NCBI GenBank assembly: GCA_023415055.1
Contig: JAEZLZ010000113.1
Span: forward strand, 1-64,000
Direction of reading: 5' to 3'
DNA: 64,000 nucleotides
Origin: Bacillota bacterium
GTDB taxonomy: Bacteria; Bacillota; Clostridia; Lachnospirales; Lachnospiraceae
Shown: positions 44,605 to 52,364 of the stretch, one piece after another
Numbering within the stretch: the first letter of the stretch is position 1
Layout of the letters: each line of letters opens with the position of its first letter
The notes under the pieces: model-generated
What the model was told of the DNA's origin: nothing
Database searches by the model: none
The model's input: the letters and a program-made list of their open reading frames with translations, nothing else
Position numbers and translations under genes: made by a program

Positions 44605-45565
44605 ACATTTCCCTCAATCTTTCCCGAATAGAATGGTCTGAGATATCATTTCTCTTACCCGAAAGTATGATCCGAACCGTTTTGATCTCATTTTCTCTTG
44701 CCAGAATATACGCAGCAAGAGGAGAAATGGTAAATGGATTGGAAAGCTGCGGTCTTATATGTCTAATAATCAGATTATCACTCCACCGTTCAAAGGCAGA
44801 AGAGGATTCCTTGATAGCCGCAACCGCTTCCGCATAGGTCGTGGTTGACAGATATTCATAGATTGCCTCGACACCATTTTGTGCTGCCTCGATCAATTCG
44901 CTCTTGTTCAGGCCATCGCAGCTTGCTATCGCCCGTTCCATAAATTCTCTGCTTTTTCGAGTCTTGCAGCTTCGAATCGCAATATTGATATCAGCTACCA
45001 CTACCTTGAGCTGTGCATATATTTCAAATAGGTCATTCTTTGTTTCCTTACCCTTACGAAGTATCGTTTCAAGGGCTGCTTTATCAATTATAACATCACA
45101 TAGACCGCTATCGCCCGTATGCATCATAACCTGATATGCTTCTTCCGCACAGGTGCTCATATTTTCAGGTAAAACACTGAAATTATGCTCCTTCACAGCC
45201 TGAATTATCAGCTCCGGATTCACTGTCCCGTGGTGAATATAGATATCATCACGATCCTCATTCATATACACCTGCTTTATCGCTGCTTTCAGATTATGGA
45301 AGTCATTGCCGTATAATAACGTATTGAAAACTGACATATCCTCGACCAGTTCTGCGATCAGACTCCAGGTTTTCTCTCGTTCCTCATTTAATATCTGATC
45401 CGCATTTTCCTCGCCGGACTTACCCCAGCCTTTATCCGTAAGCAACCGGAGACACGCCGTTTCATTCTTACAGTTCATCAGCTGCTCCAGATCGGACTTA
45501 TCCAGTAGAGAATTCTCCTTGGTACGGATTCGTGCGACCGCATATAAGTATTGATTATCAGCCAT
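44597..45565 (-). CDS. atpC: V-type ATPase subunit C (operon 1)
   Basis: Funnel-shaped V0 subunit (AC39/d type) of 322 aa that couples the central shaft to the membrane ring. The YLYAVARIRTKENSLLDKSDLEQLM start is typical. The helical body contains YGNDFHNLKAAIKQVYM near residue 90 and SPLAAYILARENEIKTVRIILSGKRN near the C terminus. GAGAGG precedes the ATG. It lies 22 bp after the interrupted subunit E gene and overlaps subunit F by 8 bp. It is 24 residues shorter than the operon 2 version, mostly in the N-terminal half. Confidence 0.94.
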   Translation of the reverse strand: MADNQYLYAVARIRTKENSLLDKSDLEQLMNCKNETACLRLLTDKGWGKSGEENADQILNEEREKTWSLIAELVEDMSVFNTLLYGNDFHNLKAAIKQVYMNEDRDDIYIHHGTVNPELIIQAVKEHNFSVLPENMSTCAEEAYQVMMHTGDSGLCDVIIDKAALETILRKGKETKNDLFEIYAQLKVVVADINIAIRSCKTRKSREFMERAIASCDGLNKSELIEAAQNGVEAIYEYLSTTTYAEAVAAIKESSSAFERWSDNLIIRHIRPQLSNPFTISPLAAYILARENEIKTVRIILSGKRNDISDHSIRERLREMYV

Positions 45566-45587
45566 GTCATCACCTCTCTCCGGTTAT

Positions 45588-46184
45588 TTATTCAAACAGC
45601 AATGAATTTACTTTGTCCTGCAGGTTATCTCTTTCTTCGGCAAACAATGCATCAAAGGAGCAATTCTCTTCAATATCACCATAAACCAGAAGAAAACCTC
45701 CTTCAAACGGAGGCTCTTCGGAAGCAATCGTTAAGGCTGCACCGACCTTTGCTTCAAGACACTGCTTAAGTGAATTTTCAAAATCCTTCGTTAAGCGTGC
45801 TTTATCCGCTGCAGAAAATAGTATTTTGCCCGATTTATTATGAGCATATTTCTTTACCATCGATAAGATAATATTGGAATATTCGGAGTTATCAAGCTCT
45901 GCCAGCTTTTTTCTGGCACTGGCAATGATATTGCTGATAATTTGCTGCTTTGCATCCAGAAGTATCTTTTTCTCCTGAAGGGAAGCTGCAGACTCGGCTC
46001 TTTTTAAGGCAGCTTTTGTTTCAGAGTCAGATTTCTCGATAATGACTTTACACTTTGCTTATGCTTCGCTGTTTGCCTTGGCCAATATCTCCTCAGCATC
46101 CCGCTTTGCTTGAGCAATGACTGCATCTGCTCCTGCCTGGGCTTCTGTTTCTATCGCCTTCAATATCTTTTCTAATCCAGTCAT
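45588..46184 (-). pseudogene. atpE: V-type ATPase subunit E (operon 1), interrupted by in-frame TAA
   Basis: Peripheral stalk subunit E gene, otherwise complete at 199 codons including the stop. From ATG at 46184 (GGGAG upstream) the frame reads MTGLEKILKAIETEAQAGAD and reaches TAA at codon 42 (46061-46059). The same frame then continues without further stops as AKCKVIIEKSDSETKAALKR to the genuine C terminus with GGFLLVYGDIEENCSFDAL. One base change from GAA, CAA or AAA explains the stop. There is no ribosome-binding site before the only later ATG (45860). Without the E stalk the operon 1 enzyme could not assemble, unless the stop is an error, is read through, or the operon 2 E substitutes. 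Confidence 0.88.
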
Positions 46185-46202
46185 AGCTATTTCTCCCAAC
46201 TA

Positions 46203-46691
46203 TTAAATATTTAAACCGGAAACTCCATTCACAGCTAACATCGAAATAAGAAGTGCTAAAATCGCATAGGTCTCAACCATTGCAGGGAAGATAATAGACT
46301 TACCGAAGGCTTCCGGCTTCTTAGCCAAGATACCCATACTGGCAACGGATGCTCTTGCCTGACGAACTGCGGAAACATAGCCGACAATTGCCATCGGCAT
46401 ACATGCTGCTAAATATAAGAAGCCTTTTGCTAAACTGATGTTGCTGTCTCCGCCTAAAATACCGATCTGTGATAAGGTAATAAAGGCAATCAGTAATCCG
46501 TAGATACCCTGAGTACCGGGTAACAGCTGAAGAATTAATACTTTACCAAACTTTGCAGGATCTTCTGTTACAATTCCTGCTCCGGCTTCACCTGCCATAC
46601 CTACTCCTTTTGCAGAACCGATACCTGCAAATAATGCAGCGGATGCTGCTCCAACTAATGCAAAAACAATGCCAAACTGATTAATATCCAT
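46203..46691 (-). CDS. atpK: V-type ATPase proteolipid subunit K, Na+ type (operon 1)
   Basis: Membrane rotor-ring subunit of 162 aa with four helices in two hairpins. L57, T60 and Q61 (LPGTQG), Q111 (RQARAS) and E140 (MVETYA) match the Na+ ligands L61, T64, Q65, Q110 and E139 of Enterococcus hirae NtpK; the Q-E spacing of 29 is identical. Na+ translocation is therefore predicted. AAGGAG precedes the ATG, which overlaps subunit I by 11 bp. It is followed 18 bp later by the interrupted E gene. The protein itself is intact. Confidence 0.96.
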   Translation of the reverse strand: MDINQFGIVFALVGAASAALFAGIGSAKGVGMAGEAGAGIVTEDPAKFGKVLILQLLPGTQGIYGLLIAFITLSQIGILGGDSNISLAKGFLYLAACMPMAIVGYVSAVRQARASVASMGILAKKPEAFGKSIIFPAMVETYAILALLISMLAVNGVSGLNI

Positions 46692-48705
46692 CTTTCACGT
46701 TCTCCTTAACTTTATAATATTTTGTTTTCATATCAAAGGGATTGAAGGAACGTCCTCCGCCCCCATAAAACTTTCCAAAGAACTCAACATATTCCAATCG
46801 GTTTGTATGAACATATGCACCCAAGATATTGATTGCAAAGTTGATTGCATGACCAAATAGTAATATGATGATAAATATTAGCGGACCAACGATCCCTTTC
46901 CCGGCCATAGCTGCCATCTTATTGATAACGGATGAGATTACACCAGAAGCTAAGCCCAGAGCCAAAAGTCGAGAATAAGACAATACATCGCTAAGATAAC
47001 CCGTAATTCCGTACAATGCATAAACACCCTTTAAAAAGCGTTTAAAAGGATTTCTGGATTCACGACCGTTTGTCAATACGATCACAACGGAGGATAAAAC
47101 CGCGAGCACGGCACTTACGGTTACAACCATAGAGGATATCGCAATATCTACTCCTAGGATATTTTTAATCATATCCATAGATAACAGTAAAATCGTACTG
47201 GTTACAATTAGAGTAAACCAGGATACTGCATCATACAGGATGCCAAGATAGTCCTTCAGTCTTGCTAATTGATAAATCTTCATACATAGACCGAATAAAA
47301 GATGGACGATACCGAGTGCCATAGAGAAAGTAAGCATTCGAATCGGTTCATTTACCGGGAAGAACCATAACGGCGGGATCACCGGGACCTTACTTGCCCC
47401 AAAATATGTCGTTGCTATAACATCAAACACATCGCCGAAATAACTCCCGAACATGACACCCCAGAAAATAGTTGATATACCGCAGTACAAAAACATCTCG
47501 AGGAAACTCTTGCCAAACATCTCGATCTTACCTCTTCCTTTTATTAAAAGGAAGCCGCAGGCAGCCACCATAATTATTCCGTAACCGGCATCCGCAAACA
47601 TAATACCGAATAACATGTAATAAAATAATGCCATGGAAAAGGTCGGGTCCACTTCTCCCTTACCGGGTAGGCTGAAACCGTCCACTACCCACTCAAGCGG
47701 TCTTGCAAACGCATTGTTTTTTAGTTTGACAGGAACATCCTCTTCTTCTCCCGGCTCTTCAAATTCAACAGCCGCTTCAAACTGAGCGGTCAAATCAGCT
47801 TCAATCGCTTTACAATCCTGCTCTGCAATATATCCGGATAAGACAAACATATTCTTTGTCTGCAGAAGCTTGCCGATCACCTCGTATTTGTCATAGCGCA
47901 TTTTATCATAGTCCTGGAGAAATAAAATATCATCCCGCATTGCTGCAAGATCAATAATCTCCTGCTCAGATTTGTCAATGGCAGCCTTCGCCCCGGCAAT
48001 CTGCTGATGAATTAGTTCCAGCTGTTCCGATGGAGCATGCTCTGAAACTAACCCCGGATAGGCAAATTCCATATTTCTTAACGCTTCATACACGTTATCC
48101 GCATTGTTTTTGCCGCAAATAACAAAGATGCAGGTCTGCTCTTTCGAAGCGCTGATGACATCAACATTAACCGGCATATACTCTGCCAGCTTTTCATAGA
48201 TTTCTTCCAAAGTGAATAGCTTTGGCAGGGTTCCGATAAAGCTTCTGGTACTTTTTGTACCGGTGAAATTCATGGGTACATCAAACGAAATCCAAGGTGT
48301 TAATATCTCCGCCTGAACTTCAAGTCTCAGTATCTCAGCTTTATTCTCTGCAATTACCTTATTGCAGGCAAGAATATGATTCGTGGACTTAATCACCATC
48401 TCATACTTATCTTTAAAAGAAGCATAATCCTCGACAGATACACTCTTACGCCCTTCCAGCATTGATAACATGGATTTGTTCACCGGTGCATATTTGTCAA
48501 GTATCTCTATTGCTTCACGGCTTATATTGATATTTTTCTCAAAGCTTGTTTTCGCATAAGACATATCCGTCTTATGAAATACATTATCCTCCGGTAATTC
48601 ATCACTGATTTCCACCACACCACGGCGTTGAAGCAACTCCAGTAATGGTTTACGATCTTTTTTCAATGCATAAATAAATATACGCTGCATTTGCAGCATA
48701 GCCAT
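46681..48705 (-). CDS. atpI: V-type ATPase subunit I (operon 1)
   Basis: Membrane stator subunit (a-type) of 674 aa. Residues about 1-330 are a cytosolic helical arm that holds the peripheral stalks; about 340-650 contain seven to eight helices forming the ion half-channels. The conserved FGIMFADAGYGIIM (about 365) and the essential-Arg helix region SYSRLLALGLASGVISSVINKM (about 580) are visible, with VHTNRLEYVEFFGKFYGGGGRSFNPF near the C terminus. GGAGG lies 10 nt before the ATG used; a TTG two codons upstream is also possible. Second gene of operon 1. Confidence 0.95.
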   Translation of the reverse strand: MAMLQMQRIFIYALKKDRKPLLELLQRRGVVEISDELPEDNVFHKTDMSYAKTSFEKNINISREAIEILDKYAPVNKSMLSMLEGRKSVSVEDYASFKDKYEMVIKSTNHILACNKVIAENKAEILRLEVQAEILTPWISFDVPMNFTGTKSTRSFIGTLPKLFTLEEIYEKLAEYMPVNVDVISASKEQTCIFVICGKNNADNVYEALRNMEFAYPGLVSEHAPSEQLELIHQQIAGAKAAIDKSEQEIIDLAAMRDDILFLQDYDKMRYDKYEVIGKLLQTKNMFVLSGYIAEQDCKAIEADLTAQFEAAVEFEEPGEEEDVPVKLKNNAFARPLEWVVDGFSLPGKGEVDPTFSMALFYYMLFGIMFADAGYGIIMVAACGFLLIKGRGKIEMFGKSFLEMFLYCGISTIFWGVMFGSYFGDVFDVIATTYFGASKVPVIPPLWFFPVNEPIRMLTFSMALGIVHLLFGLCMKIYQLARLKDYLGILYDAVSWFTLIVTSTILLLSMDMIKNILGVDIAISSMVVTVSAVLAVLSSVVIVLTNGRESRNPFKRFLKGVYALYGITGYLSDVLSYSRLLALGLASGVISSVINKMAAMAGKGIVGPLIFIIILLFGHAINFAINILGAYVHTNRLEYVEFFGKFYGGGGRSFNPFDMKTKYYKVKENVKDGY

Positions 48706-48796
48706 AACCAATACACCTCCTTCTTAATTTTTGTAGTAATAATGGGTATACATTGTTATTAGCTATTCTACTACACAAGTTTACCTTCAGATAAAT

Positions 48797-49105
48797 TTAG
48801 ATAACTATAGAGAGAACGAGATTAATAGCAGCTTCTTCTTTGTTCTTTGCCATCTCTCTCATGAGAGAAACTTCACGTTCCGCTCGTTTCGTAGCCTCCT
48901 CAAGTAACTTATCACCCTGCTGCTTGATCAAAACCAGGCTGTGCTCCGCCTCTGATTGAGCTTGCTTTGTCTTAGTAGCTATAATTGTATCAGCCTCCCG
49001 CATTGCTTCCGACAAGATTGCTTCCTTCTGCAAAAGTGCTCCCTTTTCCATATCAGCAGCATTTATCTCCGCTTGGCGAACCGCTTGTACAATTTCCTTT
49101 GCCAT
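48797..49105 (-). CDS. V-type ATPase peripheral stalk subunit G/H-like (operon 1)
   Basis: Small coiled-coil protein of 102 aa that pairs with subunit E in the peripheral stalk (NtpF of Enterococcus hirae; subunit H or G elsewhere). The sequence is almost wholly helical and rich in Ala, Glu, Lys and Gln: EAILSEAMREADTIIATKTK and EEATKRAEREVSLM. The start MAKEIVQ was chosen because GGAGG lies 7 nt upstream. It is the first gene of operon 1, 34 bp downstream of a perfect-spacing promoter. Its stalk partner E is interrupted in this operon. Confidence 0.88.
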   Translation of the reverse strand: MAKEIVQAVRQAEINAADMEKGALLQKEAILSEAMREADTIIATKTKQAQSEAEHSLVLIKQQGDKLLEEATKRAEREVSLMREMAKNKEEAAINLVLSIVI

Positions 49106-49142
49106 TGACTCACCTCCAACATACATAATGGTTAACAAGGTA

Positions 49143-49171
49143 ATTATACCCTATAAAAAATTATTGTTCAA
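49143..49171 (-). promoter_or_regulatory. Promoter of V-ATPase operon 1
   Basis: TTGAAC (49166-49171) and TATAAT (49143-49148) on the minus strand are exactly 17 bp apart, about 40 bp before the first start codon. Confidence 0.85.
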
Positions 49172-49275
49172 CATTTTTCGAGACAATTTGTTCGTTATTT
49201 TGTGCATATTGACTATTTTTTCACAATAATTAACACGATAACCAAAATTCCATGATAATTTTATAAGGTTCAAAA

Positions 49276-49327
49276 AAGAAAGCATTTCATATCCTGTAAT
49301 TTAATGCAGGATATGAAATGCTTTCTT
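49276..49327 (-). terminator. Terminator of the LacI-family gene
   Basis: A perfect 21-bp stem (49276-49296 with 49307-49327) and a 10-nt loop, followed on the minus strand by TTTTTT. It isolates the regulator gene from V-ATPase operon 1. The remaining parts of the 49106-49484 gap show only the operon 1 promoter. Confidence 0.9.
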
Positions 49328-49484
49328 AAGTATCTCACAAATATACTCCCTCAAATCATGAAATATTATGTTACTTTTCTCCGGCTATAAAAAAGTTTTT
49401 GATGACTTAGCTTTTTTGTTTCCATGTATAATAACTCCCCATCATCATAGCATGTATTGATTAGCCTGCCATCTACAACCTTCT

Positions 49485-50510
49485 CTATTTTCGAAGATCA
49501 TGCTTCGGACTTCCTACCGATTTACCCGGTAATACTTTTCCTTCCACAACCACTCTCTCAATAATTGTTGCCTTCGGATTCTCAATCAGGGCAATCAATT
49601 TCTGCGCGGCATTTCTCCCCAATGCCTTTGTATTCTGCTGTAAAGTGGTTAATTTCGGGTCAAGTACCTGGGATAATACAATTCCGTCATATCCGGCGAT
49701 AGAGATATCCTCTGGAATTTTCAACCCATGTTCTTTAATTGCATTAATTCCGCCGATACACGAAAAATCATCCGGAAAAATAATACAGGTGGGCCTATCT
49801 TTCATCTCCAACAGTTCCTTTGTCAATCTTGCAGTGGTATTCGGATCATGATAAATACCGTTCTTAACATATTCATCAGGAACTTCAATTCCCAATTCAC
49901 CCAGCGTCTTATAATAGCTCCCCACACGATTTTGGGTAACCGAGGAATCGGCTCCATGAATAAATGCTATTTTGCGATGCCCTTTCTCATAAATATAGGT
50001 AATCAGGTCTCTCATACCCTTTGCATTATCCGAAATAATGGCAGTTCGATTATTAAATACATGATCGATCGTTACCACCGGCAGTTCGCCGTTAATCAAC
50101 TCCTGTACATCCGGATCTGTAAAATCGATACAGGCAATTACTACTCCGTCAACTCCGCGGTATTTACTGTGTTCATAGTAGGTCATATTCTTTCGACCCG
50201 TATGTTTGTTAATAAATGTAATATCATAACCGCTTCGCTCTGCTTCTACCTTAAAGCTGTCTAGAACATTGGCAAAATATTCATGGGTTAAACCACTTTG
50301 TGCTTCGTCCACAAATAGCACACCAATATTATAGGTACGATTCGTCTTTAAGGCTCTGGCTGAGGAATTCGGGAAGTAGCCCATCTCCTTTGCGATTTTT
50401 CTGACATGCTCCTTGGTAGCAGCAGAAATATCACTGTGATCATTTAAAGATTTACTAACGGTTGCCACGGAAACACCGCATCTGGCTGATACATCTTTGA
50501 TTGAAACCAC
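49485..50510 (-). CDS. LacI-family transcriptional regulator
   Basis: Regulator of 341 aa. The N-terminal helix-turn-helix and hinge are ISVKDV-like: SIKDVSARCGVSVATVSKSLN with NSSARALKT at residues 3-60. The ligand-binding periplasmic-binding-protein-like domain covers about 62-330, with GVDGVVIACIDF, HRKIAFIHG and IPEDISIAGYDGI. The start is GTG with AGGAG 8 nt upstream. It lies between two V-ATPase operons and has its own terminator. A 13-bp direct repeat in the upstream gap may be its operator. Effectors of this family are usually sugars or nucleosides; this one is unknown, and a link to the ATPases is only suggested by position. Confidence 0.92.
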   Translation of the reverse strand: MVSIKDVSARCGVSVATVSKSLNDHSDISAATKEHVRKIAKEMGYFPNSSARALKTNRTYNIGVLFVDEAQSGLTHEYFANVLDSFKVEAERSGYDITFINKHTGRKNMTYYEHSKYRGVDGVVIACIDFTDPDVQELINGELPVVTIDHVFNNRTAIISDNAKGMRDLITYIYEKGHRKIAFIHGADSSVTQNRVGSYYKTLGELGIEVPDEYVKNGIYHDPNTTARLTKELLEMKDRPTCIIFPDDFSCIGGINAIKEHGLKIPEDISIAGYDGIVLSQVLDPKLTTLQQNTKALGRNAAQKLIALIENPKATIIERVVVEGKVLPGKSVGSPKHDLRK

Positions 50511-50547
50511 AATTTGTTCTCCTGTTCCTAAAAATTTCCCGGAAATG

Positions 50548-50560
50548 CTTAATCGTTTTC
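50548..50560. promoter_or_regulatory. Candidate operator copy 1 (13-bp direct repeat)
   Basis: CTTAATCGTTTTC, identical to 50768-50780. It lies 38 bp before the regulator start codon, in its leader, consistent with autoregulation. Its core AACGATT-like sequence recalls LacI/GalR sites, but the palindrome is imperfect. Confidence 0.4.
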
Positions 50561-50767
50561 TTCCTTTTTAGATATCAATATATACAATATTTCTAACAGA
50601 AAACATCATTTTCATAAAGAATTTGACCGATATTTTTCATAAGCCCCCACTATATTAAGCATTTATGCAGAGATACTTCGAATATTTGAATTCAACTATT
50701 AATTCTTTCACTAAAATCATGTTAAACCTTTTCGAAAGAATTTGCAAGTATTTTTTATATTTTTTAC

Positions 50768-50780
50768 CTTAATCGTTTTC
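50768..50780. promoter_or_regulatory. Candidate operator copy 2 (13-bp direct repeat)
   Basis: Second copy of the sequence at 50548, located 71 bp upstream of the -35 box of V-ATPase operon 2. The rest of the 50561-50850 gap is AT-rich and otherwise unremarkable. Confidence 0.4.
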
Positions 50781-50850
50781 TATTTCGTACATCCTATAAA
50801 AAATACACAACAACTGTTATAAATATTCATGAAATTGTACATATTCACTA

Positions 50851-50878
50851 TTGCATTTAAAAAAAAACGAGTTATGAT
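50851..50878 (+). promoter_or_regulatory. Promoter of V-ATPase operon 2
   Basis: TTGCAT (50851-50856) and TATGAT (50873-50878) are separated by 16 bp that contain an A run; the first start codon lies about 37 bp downstream. Confidence 0.65.
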
Positions 50879-50914
50879 TATGATGTATTATTGTCGATTG
50901 ATAGGAGGTAGAGT

Positions 50915-51226
50915 ATGGAAAAGGTCATTAGTCTCTTATTTGATATAGAACGAAAAGCTAATCAAATCATAGAACGCGCAAACCTTGAAAAGAATGAGCT
51001 TTATGAAGAAAATGAAAAGCTGATTGCACAAATGGAATCAAGTATTGCTGATGACAACAACACGAAAATCAACGAGTTGATGTCACAGGCCGAAAAGGAA
51101 ATCGAACTTGAAAAGCAGCAGTTAATTGAGAGCAGTGAGAAGCAATTAAAAGATCTGGAACAAAACTATAAGAATAATCATGACGTTCTTGTTGATAAAG
51201 TATTCCAAGGAATTGTTCATACTTGA
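50915..51226 (+). CDS. V-type ATPase peripheral stalk subunit G/H-like (operon 2)
   Basis: First gene of operon 2, 103 aa, predicted helical coiled coil with no Cys or aromatic-rich core. It has NQIIERANLEKNELYEEN and EKEIELEKQQLIESSEKQLK. It corresponds to the operon 1 first gene but shares little sequence beyond coiled-coil character. It should pair with the intact E subunit at 55254. AGGAGG lies 7 nt before the ATG. Followed 80 bp later by subunit C. Confidence 0.85.
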   Translation: MEKVISLLFDIERKANQIIERANLEKNELYEENEKLIAQMESSIADDNNTKINELMSQAEKEIELEKQQLIESSEKQLKDLEQNYKNNHDVLVDKVFQGIVHT

Positions 51227-51306
51227 GACCAAACAAGTAGGACAGTATAATATGAAATCAAACCGGTACTTATCTGCTTTTGATCCTTAAATTCATGGAG
51301 GCTAAT

Positions 51307-52347
51307 ATGGATTCTATGCTATCTTACAGCGGTATCAATACAAAGGTAAAGGCGATGCATCCAAAGCTGATTTCTGATGAGGATTATCAGAAAATCGCAA
51401 ACCTTGATACTGTTGCCGATTTTGTTGCTTATTTAAAAAAGCACCCCGGTTATAACGAATTTTTTCAAAAATATGATGAGCGAGAAATTCACCGTGGTGA
51501 AGCCGAGCGTATCTTAATCAATGGTCTGTATATGGATTATACGAAGATCTACCGCTTTGCTAACGATTCTCAACGGCAGGATCTTGAATTGGTCTTCTTC
51601 CGCTATGAAATCAATGTTCTTAAAGCATGTATTCGATTAATACACAGCAGTGAGAATAACACTTATGATTTATCAGTATTCCACCCGTTCTTCAGTAAGC
51701 ATTCGCAGATCAATGTGGCTGCTTTATCCTCTTCCCGGTCAATGGATGAGTATATTCAGAATCTCAAAGGTACAGAATACTACAATATGTTATCGAAGCT
51801 TCATGCAAAGCCTAGTCTTACCTCCTTTGATTATGAGATGTCACTGGACGTTTATTATTTTACGAAATCCTGGAGGCTGAAGGATACCATCTTAAAAGGA
51901 GCTAACAGAACAGCCTTCACCCAGCGAATGGGTACTGAAATTGATCTGCAGAATATCATGTGGATATATCGATCTAAAAAAATGTATGATATGAGCTCTG
52001 CCCAGATCTTTACCTATTTAATTCCGGTCAATTATAAGCTTGGCGTGTCGCAGCTATCCCGTCTGGTACAGGCCGTTACACTCGATGAATTCTTCAATAT
52101 CTTAAGCTCAACCCGTTATCGTTTCTTCTTAAATTACTTAAAGGATGGAACCATGGAGCAGGAATATGTGCGAATCATAAACAAGATTTATCTAACCAAT
52201 ATGACCCGGTATCCCGCATCCATGACTGCAGTAAACTACTACCTTTTCCGTAAGGATATGGAGGTTGGACAGTTAACTTCGGCCCTGGAGTGTATCAGAT
52301 ACAAGCTTGACGTAAAGAAAAAGCTAGATTACATTCTACAATTATAG
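51307..52347 (+). CDS. atpC: V-type ATPase subunit C (operon 2)
   Basis: V0 coupling subunit of 346 aa, AC39 family. The start SYSGINTKVKAMHPKLISDEDYQKI and the helical bundle with RFANDSQRQDLELVFFRYEINVLKACIRLI near residue 85 are typical, and the C-terminal YLFRKDMEVGQLTSALECIRYKL block is conserved. ATG at 51307 has GGAGG 5 nt upstream; a TTG nine codons earlier is less likely. Here C is the second gene, unlike in operon 1, where it follows E. Intact. Confidence 0.93.
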   Translation: MDSMLSYSGINTKVKAMHPKLISDEDYQKIANLDTVADFVAYLKKHPGYNEFFQKYDEREIHRGEAERILINGLYMDYTKIYRFANDSQRQDLELVFFRYEINVLKACIRLIHSSENNTYDLSVFHPFFSKHSQINVAALSSSRSMDEYIQNLKGTEYYNMLSKLHAKPSLTSFDYEMSLDVYYFTKSWRLKDTILKGANRTAFTQRMGTEIDLQNIMWIYRSKKMYDMSSAQIFTYLIPVNYKLGVSQLSRLVQAVTLDEFFNILSSTRYRFFLNYLKDGTMEQEYVRIINKIYLTNMTRYPASMTAVNYYLFRKDMEVGQLTSALECIRYKLDVKKKLDYILQL

Positions 52348-52364
52348 AACTGGAGGTGTGAAAT

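Noticed and set aside
45588..45860. Treating the 90-codon 3' part of the E gene as a separate small gene
   Set aside because: It has no ribosome-binding site and is simply the C-terminal half of subunit E; the upstream in-frame half is intact apart from one stop.
46059..46061. Programmed recoding or a reassigned TAA codon in the E gene
   Set aside because: All other genes in the window use TAA as a normal stop, and no recoding structure was seen next to this one. Read-through cannot be excluded but needs data.
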